Position numbers and translations under genes: made by a program. Source: Cladosporium sp. IMV 00045 (lineage: Eukaryota > Ascomycota > Dothideomycetes > Cladosporiales > Cladosporiaceae). Taken from it: a stretch of 64,000 nt of DNA. Below are positions 36,298 to 47,800 of the stretch, one piece after another. Numbering within the stretch: the first letter of the stretch is position 1; each line of letters starts with the position of its first letter. The notes beneath the pieces were generated by a model. It worked only from the letters and a program-made list of their open reading frames with translations. It searched no databases and was not told where the DNA came from. The stretch is taken from assembly GCA_001931905.2 (NCBI GenBank), contig MSJI02000111.1:1-64000 (forward strand). The letters are read 5' to 3'.

Positions 36298-38615
36298 ATG
36301 CCTTTTTCCTTCTCTTCAACTGGGTTGGCGTTTTGCTTTGGTGCATTCTTTGCTATCGGCGTTCGGCTTGCGGTCGAGGGACACGACGAGATCCTCTCCG
36401 CGGATTCCCCCTCTGATTTTCCCCTTTGATTTTTGATGAAGATACCAGGGCTCTTTTTTCCCTCTTTTTTGCTTTTTATTTTCCGGTCATATCTGTCCTC
36501 GAGGATCAACTCACCTCTAGAGATTCGCTTTTCGCTTTTTGGTTTTTCCCTTCGATTTTTCAATTTTTTCTTTTGAAGCGGTGACTCTTCGGCGGATGAC
36601 CACGAAGAAGGCCGCAGAGCTGGTCGGAGCTGATGATGTGGATTTCAAGAGGAGGAGTTGGCTGGTGTTGGTCTTTCTTGCGACTTGCTTGCTCGATTTG
36701 TAGCATGATTAGCCTAGAGTCCCTCTTGGTCGAGCCGGTTAGTGAGTCGGCTGGGAGGGGGCGTGGGAGTCTAAAATTTTATTATCTTTTGAAACGAATT
36801 TCCTCATTCGACGTGTCCAGATTTTCTTTCCCTTCCTTCCACTTTGGTGGTGCGTAGAGTTTGGGGGTGTTGTTGAGGTGGTTTGGGTACCTAGTGGTGA
36901 GGGTTGTGGTGTTTTAGAGGTCTGCTTTCGTTGCGCAGGAGGGTCCGTAGTCTATCGTTGCTGTTTGTTTTCTCGTATCTTGCTAGGCATTGAAGTCGTT
37001 GGTCCGTGGGTGCCTTTTAAGAATGGACGTGATGAAGTTGAGCCCTTCTTGCGATCTTTTCGTGTCCTTTGAGAGTTCGGGTCCTTGAGAAGGTCATCCG
37101 TGATAGTCTGCGAGAGAGGCCTTGCCAGGTTTTGAGTCCTCCGGTCCAGAACGTCGTTCCTATGAATCCAATCTTGTTTGCCGTCTATTCGTGTAATCCG
37201 CTGGCTCGTATCCTTGAGAAGGCAATAATGGATGGTAGTCTGCGGGTGACAAGCCTCGTTGATCTTGTCAGGTGCTGAGGTCTCCGGGCCCTGGTCCCCT
37301 GTCATGATGGGTGCAATGGGTTTTGTTCGTTCTTGTTCTCCGTCCGGGTCGTCCAAATTAATCACATTCTGGAGGAGATAATAATGGCAGGGTTTGTATC
37401 CCGACTAAGATAACCAGGGCGCTTTACGAGAGACACGCCTTCGTCGCCTGATCAAGTATCAAGGTCTCCGGCCCGAAGCTCCTTATTATGATAGACACGA
37501 AGGATATCGTTTCTTCTCGTAGTCTGTGGTCTGTTCGAGTCGTCCAGGTGATCACATCCTTGATTTTGGCAGTGGGCAGGGAATAGACCTTTGTCGTCTC
37601 GTCAATTGCTATCTTTGAAGAAAAGTAGCGACAACTCGTCGATCGATGCGTGCAAGGCGCGCCATCCTCGGTGAGCACCCGCGCGTGTGAAAGAAGAGTC
37701 GATCCAATCCAGGTGTCTCCAGCATATGCTACTGTTCGATATATTCTCCACTTCCCACATCCAATTACGACAATGTCCAAAATTCAAAGCAAGAAGAGAA
37801 ACGAGAACGAGAAACGTGAGAGAAGCCGCTGCATAAGAACGTATCAAAAGAATGACAGGCATCCGATGAGGCATTTACTGAACCACCCCAGTACACCAAG
37901 CCGCTATTCTGTTACCTAAGATTCGAACCTGTATCTTCACCTTGCTTGAGACTTCGCCCATTCGTCCGCAATAGCCGTTTCCGCAACCCATCCGCCGGTT
38001 GTCCCTTCCTGAACGGCTGTCGGTGGCTGTGTATTCTTATTTGACTCAGGCTCTCCCGTGAATTCAGATGGTAGATATTCTTGTACTGAGAATGTTGGAC
38101 CATCTGAAGTTGAGTATCTTGGTTTTTAGAGTTTCGACATGCCTCAAGCCGTTGCGCATCCTTCGGCCAGCTCCATCCCGCTGTTTCCTCTAAGCGAACT
38201 TGAACTTCGCGCGCGGAGGTTGGAGACTTGAGGAGAGTGGAAACGTTAGGCTGCGTCATGCATAGTGGTGGACTTGGTAGGCGAGCTTTCCACTGCAGTT
38301 TAGGTACTCTACACGCCCGAGGTCGGGGACACTTTGCTTTGCTTTGAGAAAGTAACAAGCTCTATACACACAACACAAACACGCCTCATTCTCGTATTGT
38401 CTAATAATCACCTCTCGTGTTTTCTCATTCGCTACTACTGCCGCTACCGCTCACCGTTCAACGTTCCGCGCCTGCTTCACACTCAGACCGCATACAAATC
38501 GCACGCTTGCCACGACCGCGACATGATTTTCACTGCCGACCGGAAATTTGCTGTCTTTTAGGACGGAGGTCACAATCAAGAGCTCGTGGACTGGAATAAG
38601 AGTTTCGGAGTAAGG
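36298..38615. other. Intergenic between MFS and LDB17 (haplotype 1)
   Basis: Equivalent of 26100-28514. It holds the degenerate repeat at 36940-37680, then a block matching 27640-28500 that leads into LDB17. A tRNA-like GGTTCGAATC string lies on the minus strand near 37920-37931 but has no tRNA fold around it. No gene is seen. Confidence 0.5.
36940..37680. repeat. Degenerate tandem repeat, period about 140-180 bp (haplotype 1)
   Basis: Anchors of the type CTTGYCAGG...TGAGTC...CCGGTCC recur near 36979, 37121, 37264, 37446 and 37599 (steps of about 142, 143, 182 and 153 bp). A second shared string, TCCTTGAGAAGG, is at 37082 and 37211. Units have diverged strongly from each other, so this is an old array. 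It is longer on this side of the first anchor than the matching array in haplotype 2. No conserved open frame runs through the units. Confidence 0.65.
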
Positions 38616-40538
38616 ATGAACACGCAAGCAGAGGAGGCTTCGAGGGCACTGGAGAGTGAGGCGGAGTTTTGGGATGGTACGTGGTGCTTTTCTTCTTTTG
38701 TTCTTGGCTGGCTTGAGGGCTTGAAGAATCGGAATGGTTGCGGAATAGGGATTCTTGGGCTACCGGCTGGAGGGAAGGAGGCTATGCAATGCGTGTGGCC
38801 GGACAGACCCCAAGAACAGGCAGGCTAACGAGGCTCCCTTCGGCCTTTCCTGCAGAACTCGACACGATCGTCACACCGCCCGAATGCGAGACTTCAGAAG
38901 ATATCGATGACGTTTTGAGGGCTTTCATTGACCTCGCTGCGCAGCATAAGGGTATGGATCTTTACTTTCCTTGACCTGGATGGGAATGGTAGACGGAAGA
39001 AGAAGAGAAACAAGAGCATGGTTCGGGAAAGCCGGTGGCTTCAGAGGCTTTGGAACGCTCGCAGGGAAAAGCAGGAGATTGTGAAAGCTGACGATGGGCA
39101 ATAAGACGAGTTCCTACTGTCAGAATACGACTTCGCGCGCTACGTGTACAAACTTCTGGACTCGAAGATCTTTGCGGCAAACAAGGAATATGTTCGTAGG
39201 CAGATTCTATATTGCTTGCTTCAGGTATGTGGTGGTTTCTGGGACTCAGAAGCGCGGGAACACAAGTGTGATTGGAGCTAGACTGACGACATTATTCAGG
39301 ATGATGATGTGGATACCCTGCATTTGGCAGCCGCGATTTTCCTATTCGACGGGCGATCGGACGAGTCAGCTTTTGAGATGATGCAAGACGAAGGCGCTTT
39401 CGCAAGGCTGGTCGACTTGATCAGCGATCGTAGAGACGATGCGGTCGGGCTGTATCGCATGCTACTGGAACTTCTAGCCGAGATGGCAAGGATACAGAAG
39501 CTCACGCGCGAAGACATGATCGTGGTCGATGATGCTTTCATTCTGTACCTCTTCCAGCTGATCGAACAACTATCCGACGACGCCGACGACCCATACCACT
39601 ATCCCATCATTCGGGTCTTGCTGGTGTTGAACGAGCAGTACATGTGTTTGGCAAACGTGCCAACCTCACCAGACTCCGAAGTCCCGCTGACGAACCGCAT
39701 TCTCAAGGTTTTGTCCATGCATGGCCCTTCTTACCGTACCTTCGGCGAGAACCTGATTCTGCTGCTCAACCGCGAGTCATCACTTGGCCCGCAGCTGCTC
39801 ATCCTAAAATTGCTCTACTTACTTTTCACCACGCCCCCAACGTACGAATACTTCTACACGAATGACTTGCATGTCCTGGTCGACGTGATTATCCGCAACC
39901 TCTTGGATCTGGACCCCGGCAGTGGCGATCTGGGCATAATGGCTGACGGCTCAGAGAAGGACGGCCAGCGAGCTTTGCGTCACACTTATTTGAGAGTACT
40001 CTGTCCTTTGCTGAAGAATACGCAGCTAGGCCGGGAAGGAAACAACTACAAGCGAAACGAAGTCAGAAGACTCCTCTATCTTCTTGTTAACCGCTCAGGA
40101 GCACACTTTGCGCCAGTCGACGAAACTGTCATCAGGCTGGTCATCCGCTGCAAACAAGTCGAATGGATACGGGAAGAAGGCGACGAGCAGGACGAGCAAA
40201 TCCAACAGAAACTGAAGGAGGTGGCGCCCGACGAAGGCGAGGTCGCCAAAAAGATGCTCGGCATGTCCATCGACGACGGCGGCGAGAGCAGCCTGAGCGT
40301 GCACGAGGTTTCGGCCAAGGTCACGAAGGAGAAACCTACGGTTCCCGCTCCGAGGCGCAGGAAGCATAAGACCGCGGCCCTCGCTGCTGCAAATGCTGCC
40401 GGTGAGAAAGCGCGGCAAACAAATGGTGCGAATGGCAGTGGTAAGCTCAAGGTCCCGTCGGCTCATGCGCGTGAAGTGGCCGGCGTGGATGAGGGTGGGA
40501 GGAGCCCGTTTGCGGACGATATGGCTGAAGAGGCGTGA
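38616..40538 (+). CDS. LDB17: LDB17/Dip1/SPIN90-family Arp2/3 activator, complete
   Basis: Four exons: 38616-38676, 38856-38951, 39106-39224 and 39300-40538, giving 504 aa. The spliced N-terminus reads EFWDELDTIV, then a HKDEFLLSEYDFARYVYKLL helix, KEYVRRQILYCLLQ, and the DDVDTLHLAAAIFLFDGR segment that marks the SPIN90/LDB17 leucine-rich domain (PF09431). The armadillo-like helical region runs to about residue 380. The C-terminal 120 residues are charged and low-complexity, with a KEKPTVPAPRRRKHK basic/proline motif that could bind an SH3 domain. The protein should act at cortical actin patches in endocytosis by switching on Arp2/3. Length fits fungal members. Exon 1 is only 61 nt and easily missed. 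Confidence 0.93.
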
Positions 40539-42647
40539 ATGAAACCATTCGTCATCGCGCTCTCCACCGCCGTGTCCCACCAAGATCAAGCAGCAAAACA
40601 GAGGCAGCCCATAGGACATACCGCTTTCGTCTCAACCAACATCCAATCGAGACCTTGGAGGGCCACACAGTACGGATGCGCACTTCTTTGACAGCTGCCA
40701 GCTCAGAGACAATTTCGTTTGTCGCAAGGAACGACCACAAAATGCCACCCGTCGTTCAGACTTCGGCCGCCCTTGCACATGTCGCACTTCTGTGGACATT
40801 GTCTGACAGTGCTACAGTTGATTTCGGGCTCTCCTTGCTTCGGCCTCAACAATGAAAGTGTAGTCCTGTGCTTAACGCGAACAACTATACCTGTACGCCT
40901 TGCTCTCCGGTACAGCCTTGCTCGCCAGTACGGCAGCTGTACTACAAACAAACGGTACCTGCAGGGCGAACGGCTGCTGACTTGCGTTCCCGCTCAATCG
41001 AGCCCGGGCCCGCTGCGGCCGCTGAATTAAGAATTGAGTATCTCTCCACAAGGCACTGCAGACCCTAGCACTGCAGCCGACGATCCACGGTCACACAGTA
41101 CCTGCAGCCGGATCTGCGTTTGCGCTGCGGCCTTGCATCACCGGCTCGTGAATGTTCGAACCTGGCTTGTTTCTTGTCTGTTTACAGAAACGCCATGACG
41201 ACACCAAGACAGGTTCTTCGAGTTGGCTGCGAGATAATGTGGGAGCCATGAGCGTCTGATAACCATGCGTCTGGGAGTGCGGGCTTGGAAGTGGCGGCCA
41301 TGATACGAGGTCGACACCCTTTTCCAGGGCAGTACGATTCGGTGTCTTCCGTAAGGGCTTCAAAAGAAGCTGCACGCGGCCGATGTCACAAACAGAGCCG
41401 AAGCGAAACAGCCGAGGCGTAGCTTTTGCTCTGTGTTTTTGTTTACAAAGACCCGTCGGCCTTTCAAGGTGCAGGAAGCCTACCAACACCAGTACTGACA
41501 GATGCATATCAGAGCCGCAAGGCGGTGGGTGGCACAAGGCCGGGATGACAAGCGCGGGTATCCTGGTTCGTGCAACATCGCTTCTTTCTCTACACTCCAG
41601 CTTACGAGTCGTTGAGCTCGACGAAAAAAGCATATATCGTACATTGCAATGGACAAAGCTTACGTTTGATCTTGAGACACCACAAAAAAACTCTCATCGG
41701 AGGTTCTAATAACTTTTGACAGTTACATCAATCATTCCCGACCATACGTCAATGTATCAGCAAAAGTACGACACCGCCTGAATGCGTATGCCCGTCAATA
41801 AGCAATCGAAACATGTCTGCACCCGTTCATCCAACGTTTCGATCGAAACACACCTACACATACCGGGACAATCGCAACAGAAATGACTCAATTAAAATGT
41901 TTGCCTCTCTCTTAGCCCATCAACAACGTCAAACCGCCCTCCGCTGTGCCACCACTCCTCCAAAGCACCGACGTGCATGTGCAAGGCTTAAACCCAAGCA
42001 GCAGGCCCTGGTCGTCCGTTAAGGGAGCACAACGCCACGGCGCACAATCAGACAGGGCTACGGACGTCTTTCTTCCCTTTGACACTGCTCAACCATCCCT
42101 TGTGGAAGCCTCAAATCACATCGCCCAGGTCCTGTGCAAAGATCTGGCCACTCCCTCGGTTTGCGTAAACCTTGGCTACTTCCTTTATCGACTCCGCGAT
42201 ACGAGATTACCAGGGATACCGCACTCACAGGCGTGTAGAGATCTTCATCCGCTTTCCCGCTTCTTCCCCTGCTCTGCGGAAAAGGCGCGTCATGCAGGTA
42301 CCGAAGCTGGGGATACTTGCCCTGTGTCGCTGCAAGGTGAGCTTGGTTCTGGACGGATAGATTAAGTGGATCCTTTCGATTATGTGCGTTTGTGTGTGTA
42401 GGGGTGGATCGACCTGTCTACCTGCCCTTCCGCATGTAGGATTGAGGGACGGACGGGTAGGGATAGAGAGGTGTATAAAGGCGGCCGGCTGTCGTGAGCG
42501 ATTTGTTTGCTCCTGTTTTTTTTCGATTAGGCTCTTCATTCGTTTCAGAGCACCTTCACCCTCGTTTCCTCTCGACTCCAGTAAACTTGATCCCCTGTCT
42601 GGGTTTGCTCTTGTCAATCGTTACTGCTTTGCCAAAAGACACCAGCC
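40539..42647. other. Intergenic between LDB17 and the secreted repeat protein
   Basis: Two kilobases with no supported gene. Frames on both strands are short and overlap without family matches. A TATA box lies near the right end. This stretch is unique in the window. Confidence 0.5.
42474..42480 (+). promoter_or_regulatory. TATA box of the secreted repeat-protein gene
   Basis: GTGTATAAAGG lies 168-174 bp before the ATG at 42648, in a GC-rich setting, and is the only good TATA element just upstream. A start site 40-60 bp further on would leave a leader of about 100-130 nt. Confidence 0.55.
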
Positions 42648-44615
42648 ATGAAAGTCTCCTGCTTGCTGCCTGTTGCAGCTCTTCTCTCTGTCGTTGCTTG
42701 CGAGCCTATTCCAGGTAAGCTGTTCGTATGTCAAGTGTATCTGGCTAGCTGATACTGACGGTTTTGCACAGTTCAGCGTGGAGCTCTCATCAAGAAAGAT
42801 GAAGACTGCGAATCTAGCTCTGTCGAGGTCGACCCTGTGATGTCCACCAGCTCCGCAGGTATACCTCGCGGCTATGGTGGCTACAGGCCGCCTTACTATG
42901 GCCCTCCTTACGGTACTGGCATCTGGGATCCTCCCATCCCAACTGGATCTGTCACGTCTGGATCGCCCGTTAGCTCTTCGAACTCGACCTCCTCCTCCTC
43001 TTTTGTTTCTTCCTCTGAGTCTAGCTTTACCAGCTCCAGCACGACTTCATACATTGCAAGCTACAGCTCCCTTCCGAGGAACGGTACGGATTCGTTGTCA
43101 TCGACTGAGGGATCTCCTGTGACCCCATCGCAGCCGCCTAGCACGATGGTCATCACTCAGACCGTCACTGTTAGCCTGTCGACTTCTGTTTCTGGCTCGC
43201 CAGTACCGGCCACGAATGCTTCTTCCCCGAGTGATTCATTGTCGATTGGAAAGCCAACGGGATATAGGCCTCCGCCCTACGGTTATGTTCCAGTACCATC
43301 TGATGAGGTATCCTCAACGGAGGGAAGCCCGGCTACAGGCTCGTCGTCTCCACTCTTTCCTACTCCATGCAACGGGACCTCGTCAATGAACACTGCTCTT
43401 ACGGCAGCTTCGACCGGAGACATCACGATCACTTTGCCACTCACTTTGACGCAGACTTTGACGACATCTACCAGGCCCATCATTGATTCATCGCCAGACA
43501 GCAGCACCCTGAATTCCCCTGTCACTGCTTCGAATGGTACTCTACCGAGTGAAACCTCGCCATCTTATTCGATCCCAAGCGCTCCACGCGGTGGCAATGA
43601 TACGTCGTCCGTCCCTGGCACTGGCACTGCATCGACTCCGATCTCTCCGATCACGGCTACAGACATGTCGTCACGCCGGCCATTGGGGGCAGGAAGGCCC
43701 ACTGGATATTATCCTATGCCTTATCCGAATCCTCCTTTCCCTTACTCCAGCCTACCTCGCGCAGGAACAGACTCTTTGTCGGGAACTGGGAGTTCTACTC
43801 CCGTCGTTCCTGTGACAGGCACGAGCAGTATATCAAGCCGGCCTGGACCGACGGGCGTTTCTTCCGATTCTGTGAATACCAAAAAAATCACAATTTCCAC
43901 AGCCAGCACTTACACAATCACGCTACCGCAACCCACAGGTGGCAGCACGTCTTCTACAGAAGGTTCGCCAATCGAGCCGTCGTCTTTTTCAAATTCGACT
44001 CTGCCGCCTACTTCCACAATCACCAGCCGCGTTACAATCACCGGTACCACAACTTTGAACACCACCATATCGATTCCTGGCACCGGCAGCCAGTCCTCGA
44101 CTTCCACCGAAGGCAGCACAGTCTCCCCCTCCACCTCCTCCATCCCACTCTCAACTGGCGGCACAACAAGCTCACGTCCAGGTCCAGCACCCTACCCATA
44201 CCCGACATACATTCCAAGCCCACCACTCAGCACCGGAACGGACCCAAGCAGCAGTACAGAAGGCAGCCCCATCAGCCCATCCAACAGCACCTCCTCCCTC
44301 CCAGGCACCCTACCCACAGCATACCCAAGCTTCACTCCAAGCGGCAGCGTAAGCAGCAACAGCAGCACCACAGGCGACGCTCTCACGCCCTCCATCTCAT
44401 GGACGACCTCGTTCTTCACGACTTTCACTATCACGCCGAGGACTACGACGACTTCTTCGTCTTCTCCGCCGGCTACGAACACACCCTTCACGCCAACTTC
44501 GGCTGCTAGAGTGCCGGCTGGGTATGGAGGGCCGCCGCCGGGGTATGGGCAGGGATATCAGCCTGAGGGGCAAGGTTGGTTTGGGGGTTGGGGACGGGTG
44601 GTTGGGAATTGGTGA
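42648..44615 (+). CDS. Secreted Ser/Thr-rich mucin-like repeat protein
   Basis: Two exons, 42648-42714 and 42772-44615 (57-nt intron, GTAAGC...CACAG), 636 aa. The N-terminus is a clear signal peptide, MKVSCLLPVAALLSVVACE. An IPVQRG and LIKK stretch after it may be a Kex2-like processing site. The rest is dominated by Ser, Thr, Pro and Gly. A motif SSTEGSPxxPS appears five times, and Tyr/Pro/Gly blocks such as RGYGGYRPPYYGPP and TGYRPPPYGYVP recur. Many sites suit O- and N-glycosylation (NST, NGT). The C-terminus (WFGGWGRVVGNW) lacks the hydrophobic tail needed for a GPI anchor, so a secreted or wall-associated role is likelier. It has no catalytic domain. Short tandem-repeat proteins like this often serve as wall, adhesin or surface-mucilage components. 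Confidence 0.85.
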
Positions 44616-44885
44616 AGAGGAAAGGATTAGGAAGTAAAGGTGAAAAGGGGTGTGGATGGGATGGTGGTGGAAGGTTAAGGCGTTTCGTATTTTTCGTTTT
44701 CCTTCGGTTTCACTTCTTTGATCTCCCTGAGGGGAGATTCTTGATCGAGAACACCTCGATCGCTTATGGGTTAGAGCGATTTTCCGACGTTCTGCGTCGA
44801 TGGGGTATAATATGGGATTTCGCAGAGAAATAAAGAAGAGTCGAAGACCAATCCATCTCCATAGTTGGTGTTACGTGAAGTCTTC

Positions 44886-47800
44886 TTACCACCATCTCTT
44901 GGGCGCTGGAATATTGAATGTCCTCGTATCTGGGAGCACAGGTTCCACAGATTCTTCCTCATCGTCAACGGTGCGAACTGTCTCGTTGCTGGGGCGCATC
45001 CTGATTTCGACAGTGTGACTTCTTGCTCGTGAGATGCTTGTGGAACGTGTAGATCTTGATGAGGAAGACACTCGTCTTCGTGGCGCTCGGTATTCCGAAG
45101 CACCTGCGCTGGCGTTTGAAAGCTCGTCTTCATCGATTTCTTCGACAGTTGCGATGTAGTTTCGCTTCAAAGACTTGGTCAGCGCGATGAGTTGTGGTTA
45201 CAGGTGCAATAAGAGGTCTTACTCTTATTCCTGGCACTGGACTTGTCTCCGAGACCACTTTGTTCACGGAGTCTTCTCGGATCGCCTCCTGACCAGTCTG
45301 TTCAGGGGATTGCTTAGTTTCCTTCATTGGAATCAGTCTTCTTCATCAAAAGTGGGTTGCATTCAAAGGTACTCACAGGTCGCTGAGGTGCAGCTGAGTT
45401 CGGACCGCCGCTGGTGTACTTTACCAACATTTTGTTTTTTAGCTGCTCGTCGTCTAGATACGCATCTTCTGCGTCCGAGGCCTCGTCTCGTTCTTCTTTG
45501 GCATTTGGCCCTGTCGGTAAAGGCCAAGGTGCCATTGCCCCTTTATCGCGCGTATCGTAATGATCATAGTCTAGACGGCGTTTGGGGTAATAATCCCAGC
45601 TGTCGTCGCGAATTGCGATGAGTTCACGTGTCTGCTCTCGTTCTTCCGAGGCCATCGGTGGCCGCTCACGTACAGGACTCAGGCCATAGCCTCTGCCGTA
45701 ATCTTGATAAGGTCGATCGCGTTCCCGGATGGGGAAGTACCAATCGGGTGAAGCATTCGGTGATGTTGGCGAGAAAGGGTCTGGGATTGCTGGCGGCGGG
45801 GGCGAAAGACTTCTGTCGTAGCTTCGATGACGCCCAAAGATTATCGGAGGTCTTGGTTTGTTCGTATAGGCGTCGTGGTCTGTTCTTGGGTTTCGAGAAC
45901 TGTAAGGGTCTCTCACGACAATTTGGAAGCGACTGCTAGGGTCTTCGCGTTGTTGTTCTCGAAGCTCTGCCACCAACTGTTCCACCTTTTCTTCGGTCTC
46001 GCGTTGCTTGCGCTCATTCTCATGTTTCCCGACAATTCGTCTCGACTCAACCTCACGCTTTTTGGGATCTAGGGCTCTTCTCGCAGCCTCCATCATCCGC
46101 TCTTCCACGACTACCTCTCTTACCCGTGGTGCCTTTTCGTCCGCCTCAACGCGATTTCTTCGCTCATCATATCGCCTGTCTTGAGGAAAGCGATCCCGAT
46201 CTAAGCTAGACGCCGAGCTCGCATCGCTGCGTCTTCGACTTTGCGAGCGCACACGACGCTCCGCTGGGCGCTCCAAACGGATCTCCGCCAGATCTTCGGC
46301 CATCCCTTCGAGTAGCCTACGATCACGGGCACGTTCTTGGCGTATCTTTTCTATTTCGTCATCCAGCTCGCTTCGTAGTCGACGAGTAACAAGCGCCACT
46401 TCACGTCTGCTTTCGGCACTCGAGTCCTGACCTCCTACTCTCTCCACCTTTGGATCGAGCTCTGCGGCCGGTCTTGCGGACCTGAAATATATCTCATCGT
46501 CTAATGATCGTTGGGGTGGATACACATTAATGTAACCATACGAATTGTCCCATTGTCGGTTAGGTGGTCCCCCGTTCAGTGTCGAAAAGGGATTGGCAGA
46601 GACAGCTGGATATCCGTTGTAAGTGCCCAATTGTCTGTGCGGGTCAGTACGATGGCGAAGCCGATCCGAATCTTGTGCTGCATTTCTTTCCGGTTCGGGA
46701 GGAGGTACACCGCGCCGCCGACTTCGATCTTCTACAGGATTTAGCACAGTTCTGTGCTCTGCGTTGCGGGGACCTGCAGTATCGTCCACAGCGCGAGAGT
46801 CACGATCTCTCATGAACCGGATCGCAGGATCGTTATGCGCTGGATTGCCGCTCTCATCAGCATGGTCAGTCTTATTTTCTGGTTCTGGTTGTTCGCCCCC
46901 AAGTGCGTTGTTTGGTACGTTGACTGCTGGTTGGTCTGGGTAGGCAGCCAGCCACGCTTCCAGCTCGGCCGCTCTAGCTGTGCCCAGACCTTTGCCCTTG
47001 AGCCATGCCCGCAATTCTTCCAGATCTTTTTGCGAGAGTTCGACCCATGGAGGAGGAACCGATGATATAGATGCGGTCGCTGAGTTTGGCCTGGATTTGA
47101 TCAAGCCTAACTCGTGTCTGGATCGAGGTCGGCAGTATACAAGCAACGTATCCGTGGCGTCTCGAGGTAGAGCTGAGCCGTGGAGCGCCCTTCGAAGTAT
47201 CTTGTGGCCCCTACGAGGGTCTTTTTGGACTTGCATGGCTGCATGCAAACGCCATTCATCTCGTTCATCACCTCCGAATCTAACATCACGATTTTTGCCC
47301 ATCAAGTGGGCGACTCCAGATCGTACCGATAGTGGAATCGCCTGGTAGATTCCAACCGTTTCTTGTAAGTCGCACACTTTCCCACAGGGTTCATGCTGAA
47401 GTGTTCCGCTGTGAATAGTGGTCCAATCCCACACGTAATGATCGGTTGGGTTAAAGGTCACGATTCCCTCGATGTACTCGTTTTGAAGATCTCGATTGCT
47501 CGGTGGAGTTCGTATTAGCTCGGTAATGTCAGCCGAATGCCTGGAATTGCTGTGTGCTGAGGTGCGCGATGAGCGTCGGCGAGAGAACCATCTGTCTTTC
47601 CGTGAGCAATCCCGGCTACTGAATTAGTGGTCCTTCAGGTACACGTACCTTTTCCTGTGGGTTCCAGCGGCTTTGTCTTCGAAGTCCGGCGTAGCGTCCT
47701 TGGGCATACCATTTGCAGAAACAGAAGGCCCCAAGCCAAGTTTCAATAACGCTTCTCCGAAATCGTCTTGCATATGTTGTAATTGTTGTTCCTCCAGGAA

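Larger units (their letters stand above)
29559..39611. repeat. Haplotype block B, copy on contig 3
   Basis: Second copy of about 19411-29523, same genes and order. The left edge is a run of fifteen A at 29544-29558, which matches the poly-A end of contig 1. Beyond 39611 the sequence is single copy in this window. Confidence 0.9.

Noticed and set aside
37915..37990. tRNA gene on the minus strand (GGTTCGAATC near 37922, and its counterpart near 27790)
   Set aside because: The B-box-like string is there, but the T-stem pairs poorly, no anticodon stem forms, and the other haplotype lacks compensating changes.
2979..39611. Genuine tandem segmental duplication of two gene blocks
   Set aside because: The order A, gap, A'B', gap, B with gaps exactly at both copy boundaries, identical edges and a poly-A break fits a misplaced haplotig much better. 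A real duplication would need two independent events, each ending at a gap.
41000..41030. Vector or adaptor contamination (GC-rich site CTGCGGCCGCTG)
   Set aside because: A single rare-cutter-like octamer with no other vector sequence around it is expected by chance in GC-rich DNA.
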